Source: Atherix ibis (taxonomy: Eukaryota > Arthropoda > Insecta > Diptera > Athericidae). From it: 64,000 nucleotides of DNA. Made by a program: the position numbers and the translations under genes. Position 1 is the stretch's first letter. Each line of letters begins with the position of its first letter. The notes below the pieces were generated by a model, which saw nothing but the letters and a program-made list of their open reading frames with translations, searched no databases and was not told the origin of the DNA. Shown here piece after piece: positions 45,782 to 56,519 of the stretch. The stretch covers positions 86,373,696 to 86,437,695 of the forward strand of contig OY282606.1 of the NCBI GenBank assembly GCA_958298945.1, in the 5' to 3' direction.

Positions 45782-46998
45782 CCAGTTGTATAAGCTTAAA
45801 TCTGCTGTTATTTAGTAAAAAAAACACATGTTTTTTTTCACAGAAAGCAAAAACAAATTTATTGAACGTACTTGCCCTCGCTAGCTACACATTTTTTCCA
45901 TCTCTCGGGCAATGTGTGGATACCACGCCAAAAAAAATTCCTTCTCTTTCGAGGTAAACCCCTCATCAAGCAATTTTCGGAGGGCTTCGTAATAATCAGA
46001 CTGCTGCTCAGCGAGCGCGTGGCCCATCGGCGAAAAGTGGTGGTAGTCGGAAGGGACCAGGTCTGATGAATAATCGGGAAGGGGTAGCACCTCCCAGTTG
46101 AGTGTCTCCAAGTAGTTTCGGACCTTTTTTGACGTGTGCGATGGTTCGTTGTCGTGGAGGAAACTCAGCCTGGCATGGCTTTGTTGATAATCCGTCCTTT
46201 TTTCAAGTAGAGCACGCTGAAATTTGATCAGTTGTTGGTGGTAATGGTGGGCATTGACAGTTTCACCAGGTTTCATCATCTCATAGTAGACGATATCCTG
46301 CTAATCCCACCAAACGCACAGCATCGTCTTCTGTGCGAAGCGATTTGTTCCTGGGGAAGATGTTGATGGTTGGACGGGATCAACCCACGATTCTCGAAAT
46401 ATATCCACTTTTCATCGCCTGTCACAATCCGATGCAGGAACGACTTTCTTTTTTGTCTGGCGAGCAAGATTTCGCATGTGTTTTGGCGTCGCTCCATCTG
46501 CCTATCGTTCAATTTATGCGGACCCATTTTCCGATCTTTTCAATCTTCCCCATGGCATGCAGACGCATGGAAATGGCTGGTTCAGTAACACCCAATTGCT
46601 CCGTAAGCATTTTTTGCGATTTGGTATCGTCTTGTCCAAAAGAGCCTGCAATTGATGGTCCTCAACCTTTCTAGGCCGATTTTAAAGCTTCTTGTCCCAC
46701 AAGTCAAAATTGCCGTCTTTCAACCGACGAAACCAATCTCGGCACGTTGTTTCCGATAAAGCACTGTCACCATAGGCCTCCATAAGCATTCGATGCGATT
46801 CGGCAGCCGATTTCTTTTCTGGCACAAAACTAGACATGATTACCAAAGGAAAAATATATGTTGTTGTATGAAATTGCTGATAATGTGCACTGATTAATGT
46901 TGACAGATGTCAAACTCATAAAAAATAGTATGGCGTGTCCATAGTAGCTTAATACGCCCATCTATAACCAAACAGCGGATTTAAGCTTATACACCTGG
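45782..46998 (-). mobile_element. Mos1-like (mauritiana) mariner, copy 4
   Basis: The ends CCAGTTGTATAAGCTTAAAT (45782) and TTATACACCTGG (46998) are flanked by TA. Minus-strand blocks: HKLNDRQMERRQNTCEILLA, RKSFLHRIVTGDEKWIYFEN (first Asp retained), FLHDNEPSHTSKKVRNYLET and DYSSDLVPSDYHHFSPMGHA. It has frameshifts and a deletion of the segment just after the start (near 46815). Substitutions such as NAPSH to NEPSH show decay. Confidence 0.9.
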
Positions 46999-47119
46999 TA
47001 TTTTGAATTCCGATGCTAAAGTGCAGATATTATTTTTCAATTAAAATTAAATATTTTTTAACCAGTCTATAGCGTCTATTCAAAAAAGGATAAAAAATAT
47101 AGATTAATTTTGTACTTGA

Positions 47120-47420
47120 ATTGTCACTGCTACACTGTATCAATACACCAGCTTATCTATTTTGTGGTTCGAGAGCTCTCTCATTTGACAGCTATTAAAT
47201 TTATATATGGATAACATTATGTTTAGATAAAAAATTGTCATTTGATATTATGGATCTTTAGCGATGAGGGTAATTTCTTGGTTGGTGGAAAAACAAGGCT
47301 CTGAAAAGCCACAAGTGACTGTGAGAAAACCAATTTAACAACGAAAAGCAACTATCTGGCGTGTATTTCGGTTACACAAAAGATCATATTTATCTCGTGA
47401 AGTTACATTTAAGATAATAC
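47120..47420 (+). mobile_element. IS630/mariner-like relic
   Basis: Plus-strand decayed copy of the FSDEAHFxLGG to NPQVTVxKPI stretch: GATCTTTAGCGATGAGGGTA, then CTCTGAAAAGCCACAAGTGA. The 5' part (TTTGACAGCTATTAAATTTA) matches the equivalents at 25.0 and 62.3 kb. Confidence 0.45.
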
Positions 47421-48990
47421 ACAACAATCCTTAATTTTTATAACATTTCAAAAACAATATTGCTCAAGTAATAACTTAATTACTGTTCGAAATGTGTGAA
47501 AAATCCAACAAAAAAAAAAAACCTCAAAAGAATGGATAGAGTTTTTGCAACAAGTTTTGTAGTAGCAATTTGAATGATTTTATATTCCATACATAATGGC
47601 AAAGTTTAAACAATATAATTAAATAAAATTTTTACCTAAATCTAAATTTTAAATGGTTTTTTATGTAATTCTAATTTTTAAAGCATAAATTGGATTACCC
47701 TTTTATATAGAGTTAAATTATTGAAACTTTAATAATGAATTTTATGCAATGTTTTTTATGTAAAGAAATATTTTAAATATATATATATTTTTTTAAAGAG
47801 AAAGTATTAATAAAATAAAAATAAAATTAAACAAAAAAATATGCCAAACCGTGATAGTGATTCGATAGATATTCTGAAAGTATCCTCTGCTTACCACGTC
47901 TGTTCAGCGCTTAAAGAAATTTCAATATGATGAAAAAAAGTTCAGATAAAACAATTTTCAATCGTATATCTTGAGTTCAGTTCAATTGAAAAGATTAATT
48001 ATAAAATAGTTTTTTCTAAAAACAGTCAATTAAAATGTAATTCAAGTGCATATCTTATCAATTTCTTGTCCATTTGCGCAAAACATGTTTTACTAAGGCA
48101 ATTTTATATTCAAAATAATCACATTCTAAGCTTCAATCGAAAGAAGAGGAACATAAGAGAAAAATTCTTCCTTTATAGCAATCGATAGAATTATGGTATA
48201 TAATTTAGAAATAATAATCAGTAAATATCTTCTATGTGAAGATAAATCCGCCCTTAACAAGCGGATCATCATCAAGCGAATATTTACAGTGCAAAAAGGA
48301 TGGGAAAATAGTTGACGTTCTTTGTACAAATCACGTTTGATAGCAGAAATATTTACCTTTAAAGTTGTTATTTCTTTCAATTTTTTTTTCCAAATAATTT
48401 ATTCTATTAACTGATAATTGTATTTATGGCTAAACTATAGCATTAACTCTAAAGGTTGAATTGTGATAAAGTTATCTGATAGTCACAAGAGAAAACCTGA
48501 AGTTGAAATGAGTGCGGTTTAATGGTATACGAGTGCAAGACACTTCAATACGCATAAGCGGATCATCTTAAAAATTCTGTGTAAATACGAGTACACTTTT
48601 GATAACATATTCACAAATCGAAACGTTTTGTTTTTTTGTTTTGTTTCGTGTGTTAGTGCGTTTTTTTTATAGCTGATAAACATGCAAGTTTGTGTAGTTT
48701 TAAGACCTTGTACCAAACACAACTTAATAGCTTAAGCTAATGTACGAGTATGCATTAGGAAGAGTTTGGATAAAAGTTATTTGGAAGATTGTGTAGGAAG
48801 GCATATTGACATAAAATCCAACAAAAGAAATAAAAATAAAAGTACAAACGCGCACGAAGTGTAAGAGATGTAAAGAAAAATCGTTGAAAATAAACAAGTC
48901 TTCAGAGTCTGAGTCTGAGGGCTTCGGGCTCCACTAACAATAAAGCTAAAAGAATAACGGGTCATTGGCTTTTACCCATTCTCACCATCG
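47420..48990. other. Intergenic DNA upstream of the secreted-protein gene
   Basis: AT-rich to about 48100, then less extreme. No gene recognised. The segment adjoining 48990 may hold the regulatory region of the gene that follows. Confidence 0.4.
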
Positions 48991-49001
48991 ATTATCGCAG
49001 G

Positions 49002-49036
49002 TATAAATGCGCTTCTTCAGTCGCAGCGGTTCAGTC
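49002..49036 (+). promoter_or_regulatory. Core promoter: TATA box and initiator
   Basis: TATAAA at 49002-49007 and TCAGTC at 49031-49036. The A of the initiator is 31 bases from the start of the TATA box, the spacing expected for an arthropod TATA/Inr core promoter. Transcription from about 49033 gives a 5' UTR of about 220 bases to the ATG at 49255 if unspliced. Confidence 0.65.
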
Positions 49037-49254
49037 TTACCTGAGCGTTAAAGGTGTTACTATCATTTTACCAAAAAATCTCTACCTACGGTCATTAATT
49101 AATTCAATTCGAAATAAATACTATTAAATATTTAGTGGAGATTTTCTATTAATTTGCATGTGAATTTTTTTAAAAATCGTTTTGCTTTTTTAAATCGATT
49201 TTAAATTAAAAAAAAAAAAATTAGTGTGCTGTTATTAGATCCAATAAAGAAAAA

Positions 49255-50424
49255 ATGCGATTCTTACTTTTATTTAGTGTTGTGCTCTTAGTTGCACTAT
49301 GTTCAGTACAATCGGCTATTATTTATCGTAATGGACGTGCTATAGCCGAAGTAGAACTACCAAGAGAGGAGATATCCAATATCAATGATGAAATTGTGCC
49401 AGTAGAATTTATTAAAGATGAAGAAATTTTAGCACCAAATGTGTTAAAGAATGTTGATCCAGCAGCAGTGGTGGTTGAAGAGCCAGTTGCGGTGTTGGAA
49501 GTCGATGACCCATTACAGATTCGAAGCAATTTAGTGGAAAATCCTTCTGTTGAGGAAGTAGTTTTGGTAGAGGAAATACCAGCTGTACCAGCGAGTAAAA
49601 GTGCCAACTTACCAAAACAAGTGCTAGAAGATGATTATGTCATTGATGAAGTGGAAGGTCTATCTGATCAGGATACATTTAATGACGAATTAAGTGCAGA
49701 ACTTCCTTCTTCTCCGGCAACGACTACATCAACAAGCCGACCAACATTGCTGCAGATCATCAGCAATAATCCATTTACACAATTTGTGGATACGATTCGA
49801 GGATCTAGTACAACGCCTAGAGCTGAAGCAGATGCGACAACACCACCGAATTTTTTCCAACAAATCCAAACTAATTTGCAGAATTTTGGCCAGCAAATCC
49901 AAAGCGCATTCATACCAAATCAGAACAACAACGCGAATCCGGACACCGCCGAATCAGCCCAAATTGTTTCCTCAACTCGCCCACCGAATATAATCGAAAG
50001 CATTCAACAATCAATCAATTCAGCTGTTCAAACGGTATTCCGACCAAATGAACAAAACGCAGTAGCTGGAACACCACCACCAGGACCTTTCCAAGCAGTT
50101 ATTGGTTTCTTCACAGGCAATCGACAACAGCCTCAACAGAATGCCGCCCAAGTTGCAGCCACACCACAAAAATCTGGCCATCCAGTCGATGACAAAGTCG
50201 ATTATACTCTTAGTCGTAATGTTGAAGAAGTTCCCGAAAAGAACAAAGAAGATGACGAAGCCAAAAAAGAAGTAGAAGAACCAATCGCAAAAGTTGAACA
50301 AGTTAAACCGATTGAAACTGAAGTTAATGTTAAAAATATCGAAGAGCTTGCAACACCAATACAAGATCAAAAAGCTGAAGACGAAAAGAAGCAAGAACCT
50401 TCCGTGGAAAAGGAATCGAGTTGA
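49255..50424 (+). CDS. Secreted acidic repeat protein, family unknown
   Basis: An intronless frame of 389 residues with a clear signal peptide (MRFLLLFSVVLLVALCSVQS, cleavage near SA/II). The first mature third is acidic and Val/Glu-rich. From about residue 160 there are three imperfect repeats that begin with TSRP, TTPP or STRPP and continue with an amphipathic Gln/Ile/Phe stretch ending in F.PN (R162, T196 and about 243). A fourth, shortened unit (TPPPGPFQAVIGFFTGN) begins near 273. The tail after 320 is Lys/Glu-rich (PEKNKEDDEAKKEVEEPIAK). No cysteine remains after signal removal, and no catalytic motif is visible. The low-complexity, Gln/Pro/Thr-rich body suggests a structural, cuticle-, silk- or secretion-associated protein, but I cannot name a family. 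AATAAA at 50619-50624 follows. Confidence 0.85.
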   Translation: MRFLLLFSVVLLVALCSVQSAIIYRNGRAIAEVELPREEISNINDEIVPVEFIKDEEILAPNVLKNVDPAAVVVEEPVAVLEVDDPLQIRSNLVENPSVEEVVLVEEIPAVPASKSANLPKQVLEDDYVIDEVEGLSDQDTFNDELSAELPSSPATTTSTSRPTLLQIISNNPFTQFVDTIRGSSTTPRAEADATTPPNFFQQIQTNLQNFGQQIQSAFIPNQNNNANPDTAESAQIVSSTRPPNIIESIQQSINSAVQTVFRPNEQNAVAGTPPPGPFQAVIGFFTGNRQQPQQNAAQVAATPQKSGHPVDDKVDYTLSRNVEEVPEKNKEDDEAKKEVEEPIAKVEQVKPIETEVNVKNIEELATPIQDQKAEDEKKQEPSVEKESS

Positions 50425-50618
50425 ATTGAGTTTAGATCACATTCATGAAATTTTTGTCATATCGAATATAATTAAATTCATCCATCGCTAATATTAAGAT
50501 AATTTTTAATCTATCATCAAAATGATAAATTCATGGCTATTTACTTTTTTATTTATATTTACTACTATAAGATAAATGTACTTAGTTTCTAAGTTATACT
50601 ATGTGTGATTCCTGAATG

Positions 50619-50624
50619 AATAAA
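50619..50624 (+). terminator. Poly(A) signal of the secreted-protein gene
   Basis: AATAAA 195 bases after the stop codon at 50424, followed by AT-rich sequence. Confidence 0.6.
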
Positions 50625-50999
50625 ATACAAACGCGAAAATGATCAATTTTTATAAAAAAAGAATTTAAAAAAGGTTTTTTATTTTCAATAATACAAAAAT
50701 TTTTTTTAAAAAAATACCTAATAAAGATTAAAATTTTTTTAAATTCTGCTAATAATGAGGTGGCTTTTTTTACTGGAACACCCGAAAAAAAGGCTTTTTT
50801 TAAAAATTCAAAACTAAAATATTACAGGAGGTAGACTAAATTAATTTTTCTTTTTCAAATTCATTTTACTCTACCTTTTGCGATAACTAATCACAAAAGC
50901 TAGAGTAAAAATGAAAAAAGCATAGGTGTGCTGTGTGCTCATTACCCTCAACAATATTTGACTAACAAAAAAAATGCTTCTTAGCACCTCAATGGCGGT

Positions 51000-51036
51000 T
51001 ACTAAATTACTAGATCCGTGATCTAGTAATTTAGTA
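51000..51036. repeat. Perfect hairpin, 17-base arms
   Basis: TACTAAATTACTAGATC at 51000-51016 is exactly complementary to 51020-51036, with a CGT spacer. It lies 376 bases beyond the poly(A) signal of the secreted-protein gene. Confidence 0.9.
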
Positions 51037-51039
51037 TAT

Positions 51040-52285
51040 ATTTAAAAAAAAAATAATAATAACTCATTGAATCGGTCCAATTTTTGAGTATACAAAGGCA
51101 ATTTGATAAGTCAGTGATAAATGCAAGAAATGTAGCCTATATAAGAAAAATGTTAGAACTTAAAGGATCTAACTTACAATAGTTATGGGTTTAAAGGATT
51201 ACTGCGATTAATTAAATTGAAAAGTTCTACCAATATTCAAGATGTAATTGTTGTTAAATTTTATTGATTGTTGAATTTGTTTTATTTTATTAATTGAAAC
51301 ATTTTAAATATTAAAGTGTAAAATTTTTAGACTGTCTATATTCTTTCTTTTTTCTTTAGAATTGCTATAAAATTTAGATGATTTTAGAACCATCTGCAAG
51401 GATTTTAAATAATTTTAAATAAGGATAAAAAAAAATTAGAAGACCTGAGAACAATATTTGGAGATTCATATTTTCCTATTTAAGATTTAACCTCATAGCT
51501 GCTTTCAATCAATTTTTCATTCTTCTAGTCACGTCAAAAAAAAGATTTAAAATCATAATTTTTCATATATCTTCCAGTTCACCACCCACAATTAAAATGC
51601 TAAGCACCCTTCCTCAATGGTGTTGTCGTGTTAGTAGTCCTTGACGAACTATACTCCAAGTGGCACTGTTTCGTATACATAATCATGTAAGTTCTTCCTT
51701 AGATCAAACATACTGGTGAATATCTACTTTGATAGGGGCAATATGATAAGTTAATATTAAACGCAATCAATATAGCTGATATCATCAAAAATATATTATT
51801 TCAATCATTTGTAATTCTTTAAAAAGCACCATACAAAATTTAATTAACTTAGTTTAGGTTAAGAATCTTTAATAGTTCATTAGTTTAGGGTTGACAGCCA
51901 ATTAAACGCAGACACAATTTGCATTTTATTTATGAATATGAAAAAAGGTTAATTTGGTGTGTTAATAAAATATTATTTTTTGAGGGGAAAACAATATCTG
52001 AAACTAATACCAAGCTTGAAAACTATTATGGAGACTCCTCACTTATAGTATGTTCAATTTAAGTCACCACCGAAAAAATTAATATTAAAATCCATAATAT
52101 CGTTATCGTTTAAAAAGACCATCAAATGAAAATGTACACGAGATAGAAAACTTGATAAACATTTCAAGAGCAAGTGTCAGCAACATTTTACATTAATTCT
52201 TGGGTTGTACACAAGAAGCCAAAGTTCAGTGAAAACATAAATTTCTAAAGACAGGTTATGGTGACTGTTTTCTGAGACGCACATG
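51040..52285. other. Intergenic DNA with two related repeat fragments
   Basis: The tract GGCAATTTGATAAGTCAGTG at 51100 and GGGCAATATGATAAGTTAAT at about 51735 are followed by similar downstream words (ATAAATGCAAGAAATGTAGC against ATTAAACGCAATCAATATAG). They look like two diverged copies of one element, possibly mariner-derived. No gene seen. Confidence 0.35.
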
Positions 52286-52290
52286 GTATA

Positions 52291-53380
52291 CCAAGTGTAT
52301 AAGCTTAAATCCGCTGTTTGGTCATAGATGGCGTGAGTGAGCGTATTAAGCTACTATGGGCATGGCATACTTTTTATTATGAGTTTGAAATCTGTCAACA
52401 TTAATCAGTGCACATTGTCAGCAATTTCGTACAACAAAATACATTTTTCCTATGGTAATCAAGTCTAGTTTTGTGCCAGAAAAAGAGAATATGCGGGAAG
52501 CTCTGCTTTTCTGCTTCAATTTGAAGAAATCGGCTGCCGAATCGTATCGAATGCTTATGTAAGCCTATAGTGACAGTGCTTTATCGGAAACAACGTGCCG
52601 AGATTGGTTTCGTCGGTTCAAAGACGGCAATTTTGACTTGTGGGACAAGAAGCGTGAAAATCGGCCTAAGAAGGTTGAGGATCTTCTTCTTTTGGACGAA
52701 GACGATACCCAATCGCAAAAAATGCTTACGGAACAATTGTGTATTACTTAACCAGCCATTTCCATGCGTCTGCGTGCCATGGGGAAGATTGAAAAGATCG
52801 GAAAATAGGTTCCGCATGACTAGAACGATGGGCAGATGGAGCGACGCCAAAACACATGCGAAATCTTGCTCGCAGGACAAAAAAGAAACTCGTTCCTGCA
52901 TCGGATTGTGACAGGCGAAGTAAAGTGGATATATTCCGAAACGCAACAAATCGTGGGTTGATCCCGGCCAACCATCAACATCTTCCCCAAGACCAAATCG
53001 CTTCGGACGGAATACGATGCTGTGCGTTTGGTGGGATCATCAGGGTATCGTCTACTATGAGCTGTTGAAACCTGGTGAAACTGTCAATGCCCACCGCTTC
53101 CACCAAAAACTTATCAAATTGCACCGTGATCTGCGTGAAAAAAGGACCGATTATCAACAAAGACATGACAAGCTGATTTTCCTTCACGACAACGCACCAT
53201 CTCACACGTCGAAAATGGTCCGAAACTACTTGAAAACACTCAACTGAGAGGTGCTACCCCACCCCGCTTATTTACCAGACCTAACTCCTTCCGACTACCA
53301 CGTGTTTTCATCAATGGGCCACGCGCTCGCTGAGCAGCACTTCGATTCTTACAAAGACGTCCGAAAATGGCTTGATGAGT
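52291..53380 (+). mobile_element. Mos1-like (mauritiana) mariner, copy 5, 3'-truncated
   Basis: The left end CCAAGTGTATAAGCTTAAAT at 52291 is preceded by TA. This is the only copy here with the transposase on the plus strand. Blocks: SSFVPEKENMREALLFCF-like start near 52463, CRDWFRRFKDGNFDLWDKKR, TQSQKMLTEQL, TMLCVWWDHQGIVYYELLKP, FLHDNAPSHTSKMVRNYLKT and MGHALAEQHFDSYKDVRKWL. The sequence stops being mariner right after KWLDE at 53380, where a different element's DNA begins. Stops such as those near 52572 and 53248 make it dead. Confidence 0.9.
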
Positions 53381-53672
53381 AGATAATTGCGTCCAATCCT
53401 GATGTTATAGGCGAAACTGAGGCTTATTTCAGTTCGCCTATAACTTCATTGTCATCGACAATTGCGTCCAATCCTGAAGTTATAGGCGAAACTGAGGCTT
53501 ATTTTGCAAAGTTTGACAAATCATACTACATGGATTGTATAAAGAAGTTGGAATATCGTTGGATGCCATGTATCGAGCTAAAAAAATACTATGTTGAAAA
53601 ATAAATCAATTTGTGTTGAATAAATAAATTCTTCATTTCAATTATCACTGACTTATCAGACTGAACTCGTAA
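53381..53672 (+). mobile_element. 3' end of an irritans-like mariner joined to copy 5
   Basis: The plus strand encodes IASNPEVIGETEAYFAKFDK, then SYYMDCIKKLEYRWMPCIEL and KKYYVEK before TAA, the C-terminus of an irritans-type transposase. It is followed by TTATCACTGACTTATCAGAC, an irritans-type inverted end. The first 100 bases contain the segment GCGTCCAATCCTGA..GTTATAGGCGAA twice in direct orientation, plus an inverted piece (TTCGCCTATAAC), so the junction is rearranged. Confidence 0.7.
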
Positions 53673-53679
53673 CTCGCCT

Positions 53680-53935
53680 AATGATGGTTTCCAAGGCGTC
53701 AGTAGTTCCTGGTTTGTCATAATATACCAATGAATATCCTCATAAGGAATAATCGAGCGGTCTCACATCTTACAATCTTAGAGGTCAATTGTATTAAATC
53801 ACGTTGGTGCGTAATCGTGTCCTAAAAAAACTATAGTTTCGCGAGTTATATATGCAGTAACGCCATTCTACGAAAACCACATGTCGTTCAAGTCTGTTTC
53901 TTTCATGTTTTCAAAGATATAGTCGATGACGATGT
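53680..53935 (-). mobile_element. IS630/mariner-like relic
   Basis: Minus-strand traces in order: NMKETDLNDMWF (the LDDMWFQQDGAT block), then a decayed middle, then VYYDKPGTTDALETIIRRV (the VYADKPxTIDELKANIxRVI block). It lies just beyond the irritans fragment. Confidence 0.55.
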
Positions 53936-53939
53936 GCAC

Positions 53940-54690
53940 TGATAGGGAATGCACAAACAGTGCATTTTTTAATTGTGATGGAGACATGCGTCTTATTGAT
54001 TTTTCTCACTCCACAAGTGCCAATTTTGCTTTAAATAAAATAAGTGGAGAAAATTCCACTCCTCCTTACCCAAAAAAATTGGTACAAAAAACTAAAAATA
54101 ATTATAGTCCATAACAAACATCCTTAAAATCTAGACAAATCGGAATCTCGAACAATTATTTTGACCTCAAATTAGGTCTATGACAATCCCAATAAATTAT
54201 GATCGAAAATATTTTTTTTTGTGTTGAGAGGCACCTTATAATTAAAAGTAAAATACAAAAAATCCGAAAGAAAACTCAGGTAACTATTTTTTAACACCTT
54301 AGTCAAAAAAAAATGACAATACCACCCAAATTAAATAGTCATTTTGACCTAAGATTTGAAATTAGGTAACTTACCATATTTGATTATATGTTGACTGGAG
54401 TTATTGACGTCTAAAATAAAACTAGGTAAATGCTCAAAGTCATTAACTTTGTTTTTTTCTTTTTTATAAATAAATGAAGGTCATTGAACTCGAATGTGAA
54501 ATTATGTCAATAATCTTGTTTAGGTCTGCTTAAATTGAGGCAGACCCAAAAAATATACTTTACCATTACCATTTTTTTGTAAATTTTTTAATCATATTTT
54601 GAATTATGGAATTCAACAATTTACTGTTGTAGGAAGTTTTTTTGTTTGTTCTATACAAAGTGTAGTACTTTAAACCAGTAAAACCACCTT
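53940..54690. other. AT-rich intergenic DNA, nothing recognised
   Basis: Includes words such as TTTGACCTAAGATTTGAAAT and a repeated GACCTCAAATTAGGT-type motif near 54165 and 54345. No gene called. Confidence 0.4.
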
Positions 54691-55210
54691 ACTTGGTCAC
54701 ATTTCTAGATCTTCACATGGAACCGTCGCCAGGCGTTGCTTCGTTTATTCAAACAGAGTTTTTTTAGGACTATTATCATGAAGATATTAATAGCCTTCGT
54801 AGCCGTCATCCGACCCAACATCGGGGCCACGACGTTCTCTGCCATCAGGGCCTCACTAATACACGGCTGTGCCTCTTATCTCTTAGCTTGAAATCGAGTA
54901 CAATAAAAGAACACGTGCTGCGCGCTCTCTACCACTCCGTCACCAGAAGGTCACATGAGATACTGTTCAATTAAAAGTGGTGTTGGTCCCATACCATCAG
55001 TTTATTCATGGTTCCACCGCCCCTAGATTCCTATCTTTCCTCCATACTAGCAGCCTTGCATCGCACTATAACGTTACTCCTGATTTTCCGGCGGTACATC
55101 CTCGATTGCTTATCCACCAGAATTTCGATCGGTATGATTACGGCTAGAATATAAAAAGGCCTCGTACTCGTCAGAGGCTATACGACAACGTTGAAGCCAT
55201 TTGACGCATT
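54690..55210 (-). pseudogene. R1-like non-LTR retrotransposon C-terminal relic
   Basis: GC-richer DNA. On the minus strand, separate frames give ESAQHVFFYCTRFQAKR-type sequence (the ET.EH..F.C.RF zinc-knuckle region at the end of R1-type ORF2) followed by ALMAENVVAPMLGRMTATKA (the LTPENVV.LML block). Several frameshifts and stops. A dead fragment without recognised ends. Confidence 0.55.
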
Positions 55211-55256
55211 TAAACAATCTATAAAAATACAATTTTTTTTATGTTTTTATCTAATA

Positions 55257-56495
55257 CGAGGGTCATTCAACAAGTACTTAGCCTCACCGCCCGATGAAAC
55301 AAGTACTTAGCCTACTGTCAAAGTTTCAGTCGATTCCCTTCATTAGTTTTGTTTTGAGAGCCTTTGAAAGCGAGCGTGTCGGTCGGTTGCACAAAAATGG
55401 AAAAAGAACAATATCGTTCGGTGATTAGATTCTTGTTTTTGGAAGGGAAAACGCGCAGCGAAAACAAAGATCGCTTGGATGCTGTGTATGGTGACTCTTC
55501 TCCTTCGATGGCGACCGTCAAGAATTGGTTCAACGAGTTTGTTCCTTAGCCACACGTCGGTTTTGATGAGCCACGCCCAGGTGCCCCGAAAACGGCTGCT
55601 ACGGAGGAAAACGTTAAAAAAGTCCACGATCTCGTGTTGGCAGACCGTCGATTGAAGGTTCACGAGATAGCTGAGACTGTGGGCATCGCAGTAGGAACGG
55701 TGCATCATATTCTACACGAGAACTGGGCATGAGAAAGCTGTCGGCGCGATGGGTGCCGCGTTTGCTCCCACCGGAAAACAAGCGCAACCGTGAGACCACA
55801 TCGGCGACGTGTTTGGCGCTGTTTCACCGCAATCCAGCGGACTTCTTGCGTCGTTTCGTGACCCTCGACGAAACATGGATTCACTGGTACACACCAGAGA
55901 CCAAGGAACAGTCGAAACAGTGGACTTTACCCGGCGAACGTGCTCCGAAGAAGGCGAAAACTGTTCGATCGGCCGGCAAGGTGATGGCCACCGTTTTCTG
56001 GGATTCACAAGGTGTGATCCACATCGATTACCTCGACAAGGGTAAAACAATCACGGGGCGCTACTATGCTGACTTATTGGGCCGATTTGACGTCGAATTG
56101 AAGAAAAAGCGGTCCTGCTTTGCGAAGAAAAAAGAGCTGTTCCACCACGACAACGCGCCGGCTCACATCTCCGCCGTCGCCATGGCCAAATTGCGCTACG
56201 AATTGCTGCCCCATCCCCCGTACTCTCCAGATTTGGCCCCTTGTGACTACTTTTTGTTTCCAAACCTGAAAAAATCACTCGCCGGGAATAGATTTGGGTC
56301 GAATGAGGAGGTCATCGTCGCCACGGAGGCCTATTTTGCTTCCCTCGAGAAAATGTATTTTTTGGACGGGGGTAAAAGTTAGAGCATCGCTGGGCCAAGT
56401 GTATCGAGCTTGAAGGAGATTATGTGGAAAAATAAATTGCCACCTTTCCAAAATTTTCGTTTTTCTTTTGTAGGCTAAGTACTTGTTGAATGACC
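55257..56495 (+). mobile_element. Irritans-type mariner, copy 1
   Basis: The left end CGAGGGTCATTCAACAAGTA is preceded by TA and the right end CTTGTTGAATGACC is followed by TA. The plus-strand transposase starts MEKEQYRSVIRFLFLEGKTR near 55397 and reaches FVP then a stop (TAG) where copy 2 reads FVRGRT. The frame shifts near 55725, where a base is missing. The later frame is long (55729-56382), with LDETWIHWYTPETKEQSK, HHDNAPAHISAVAMAKLRYE and PYSPDLAPCDYFLF. A three-codon deletion leaves 31 instead of 34 residues between the second and third catalytic Asp. The 5' UTR is mostly replaced by an extra copy of end sequence. Confidence 0.9.
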
Positions 56496-56519
56496 TACAA
56501 GTACTTGTTGAAATATTTT

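Noticed and set aside
49323..50394. Minus-strand and shifted frames overlapping the secreted-protein gene
   Set aside because: They lie wholly within the 389-codon plus-strand gene, lack promoters, and have composition that mirrors the sense codons.
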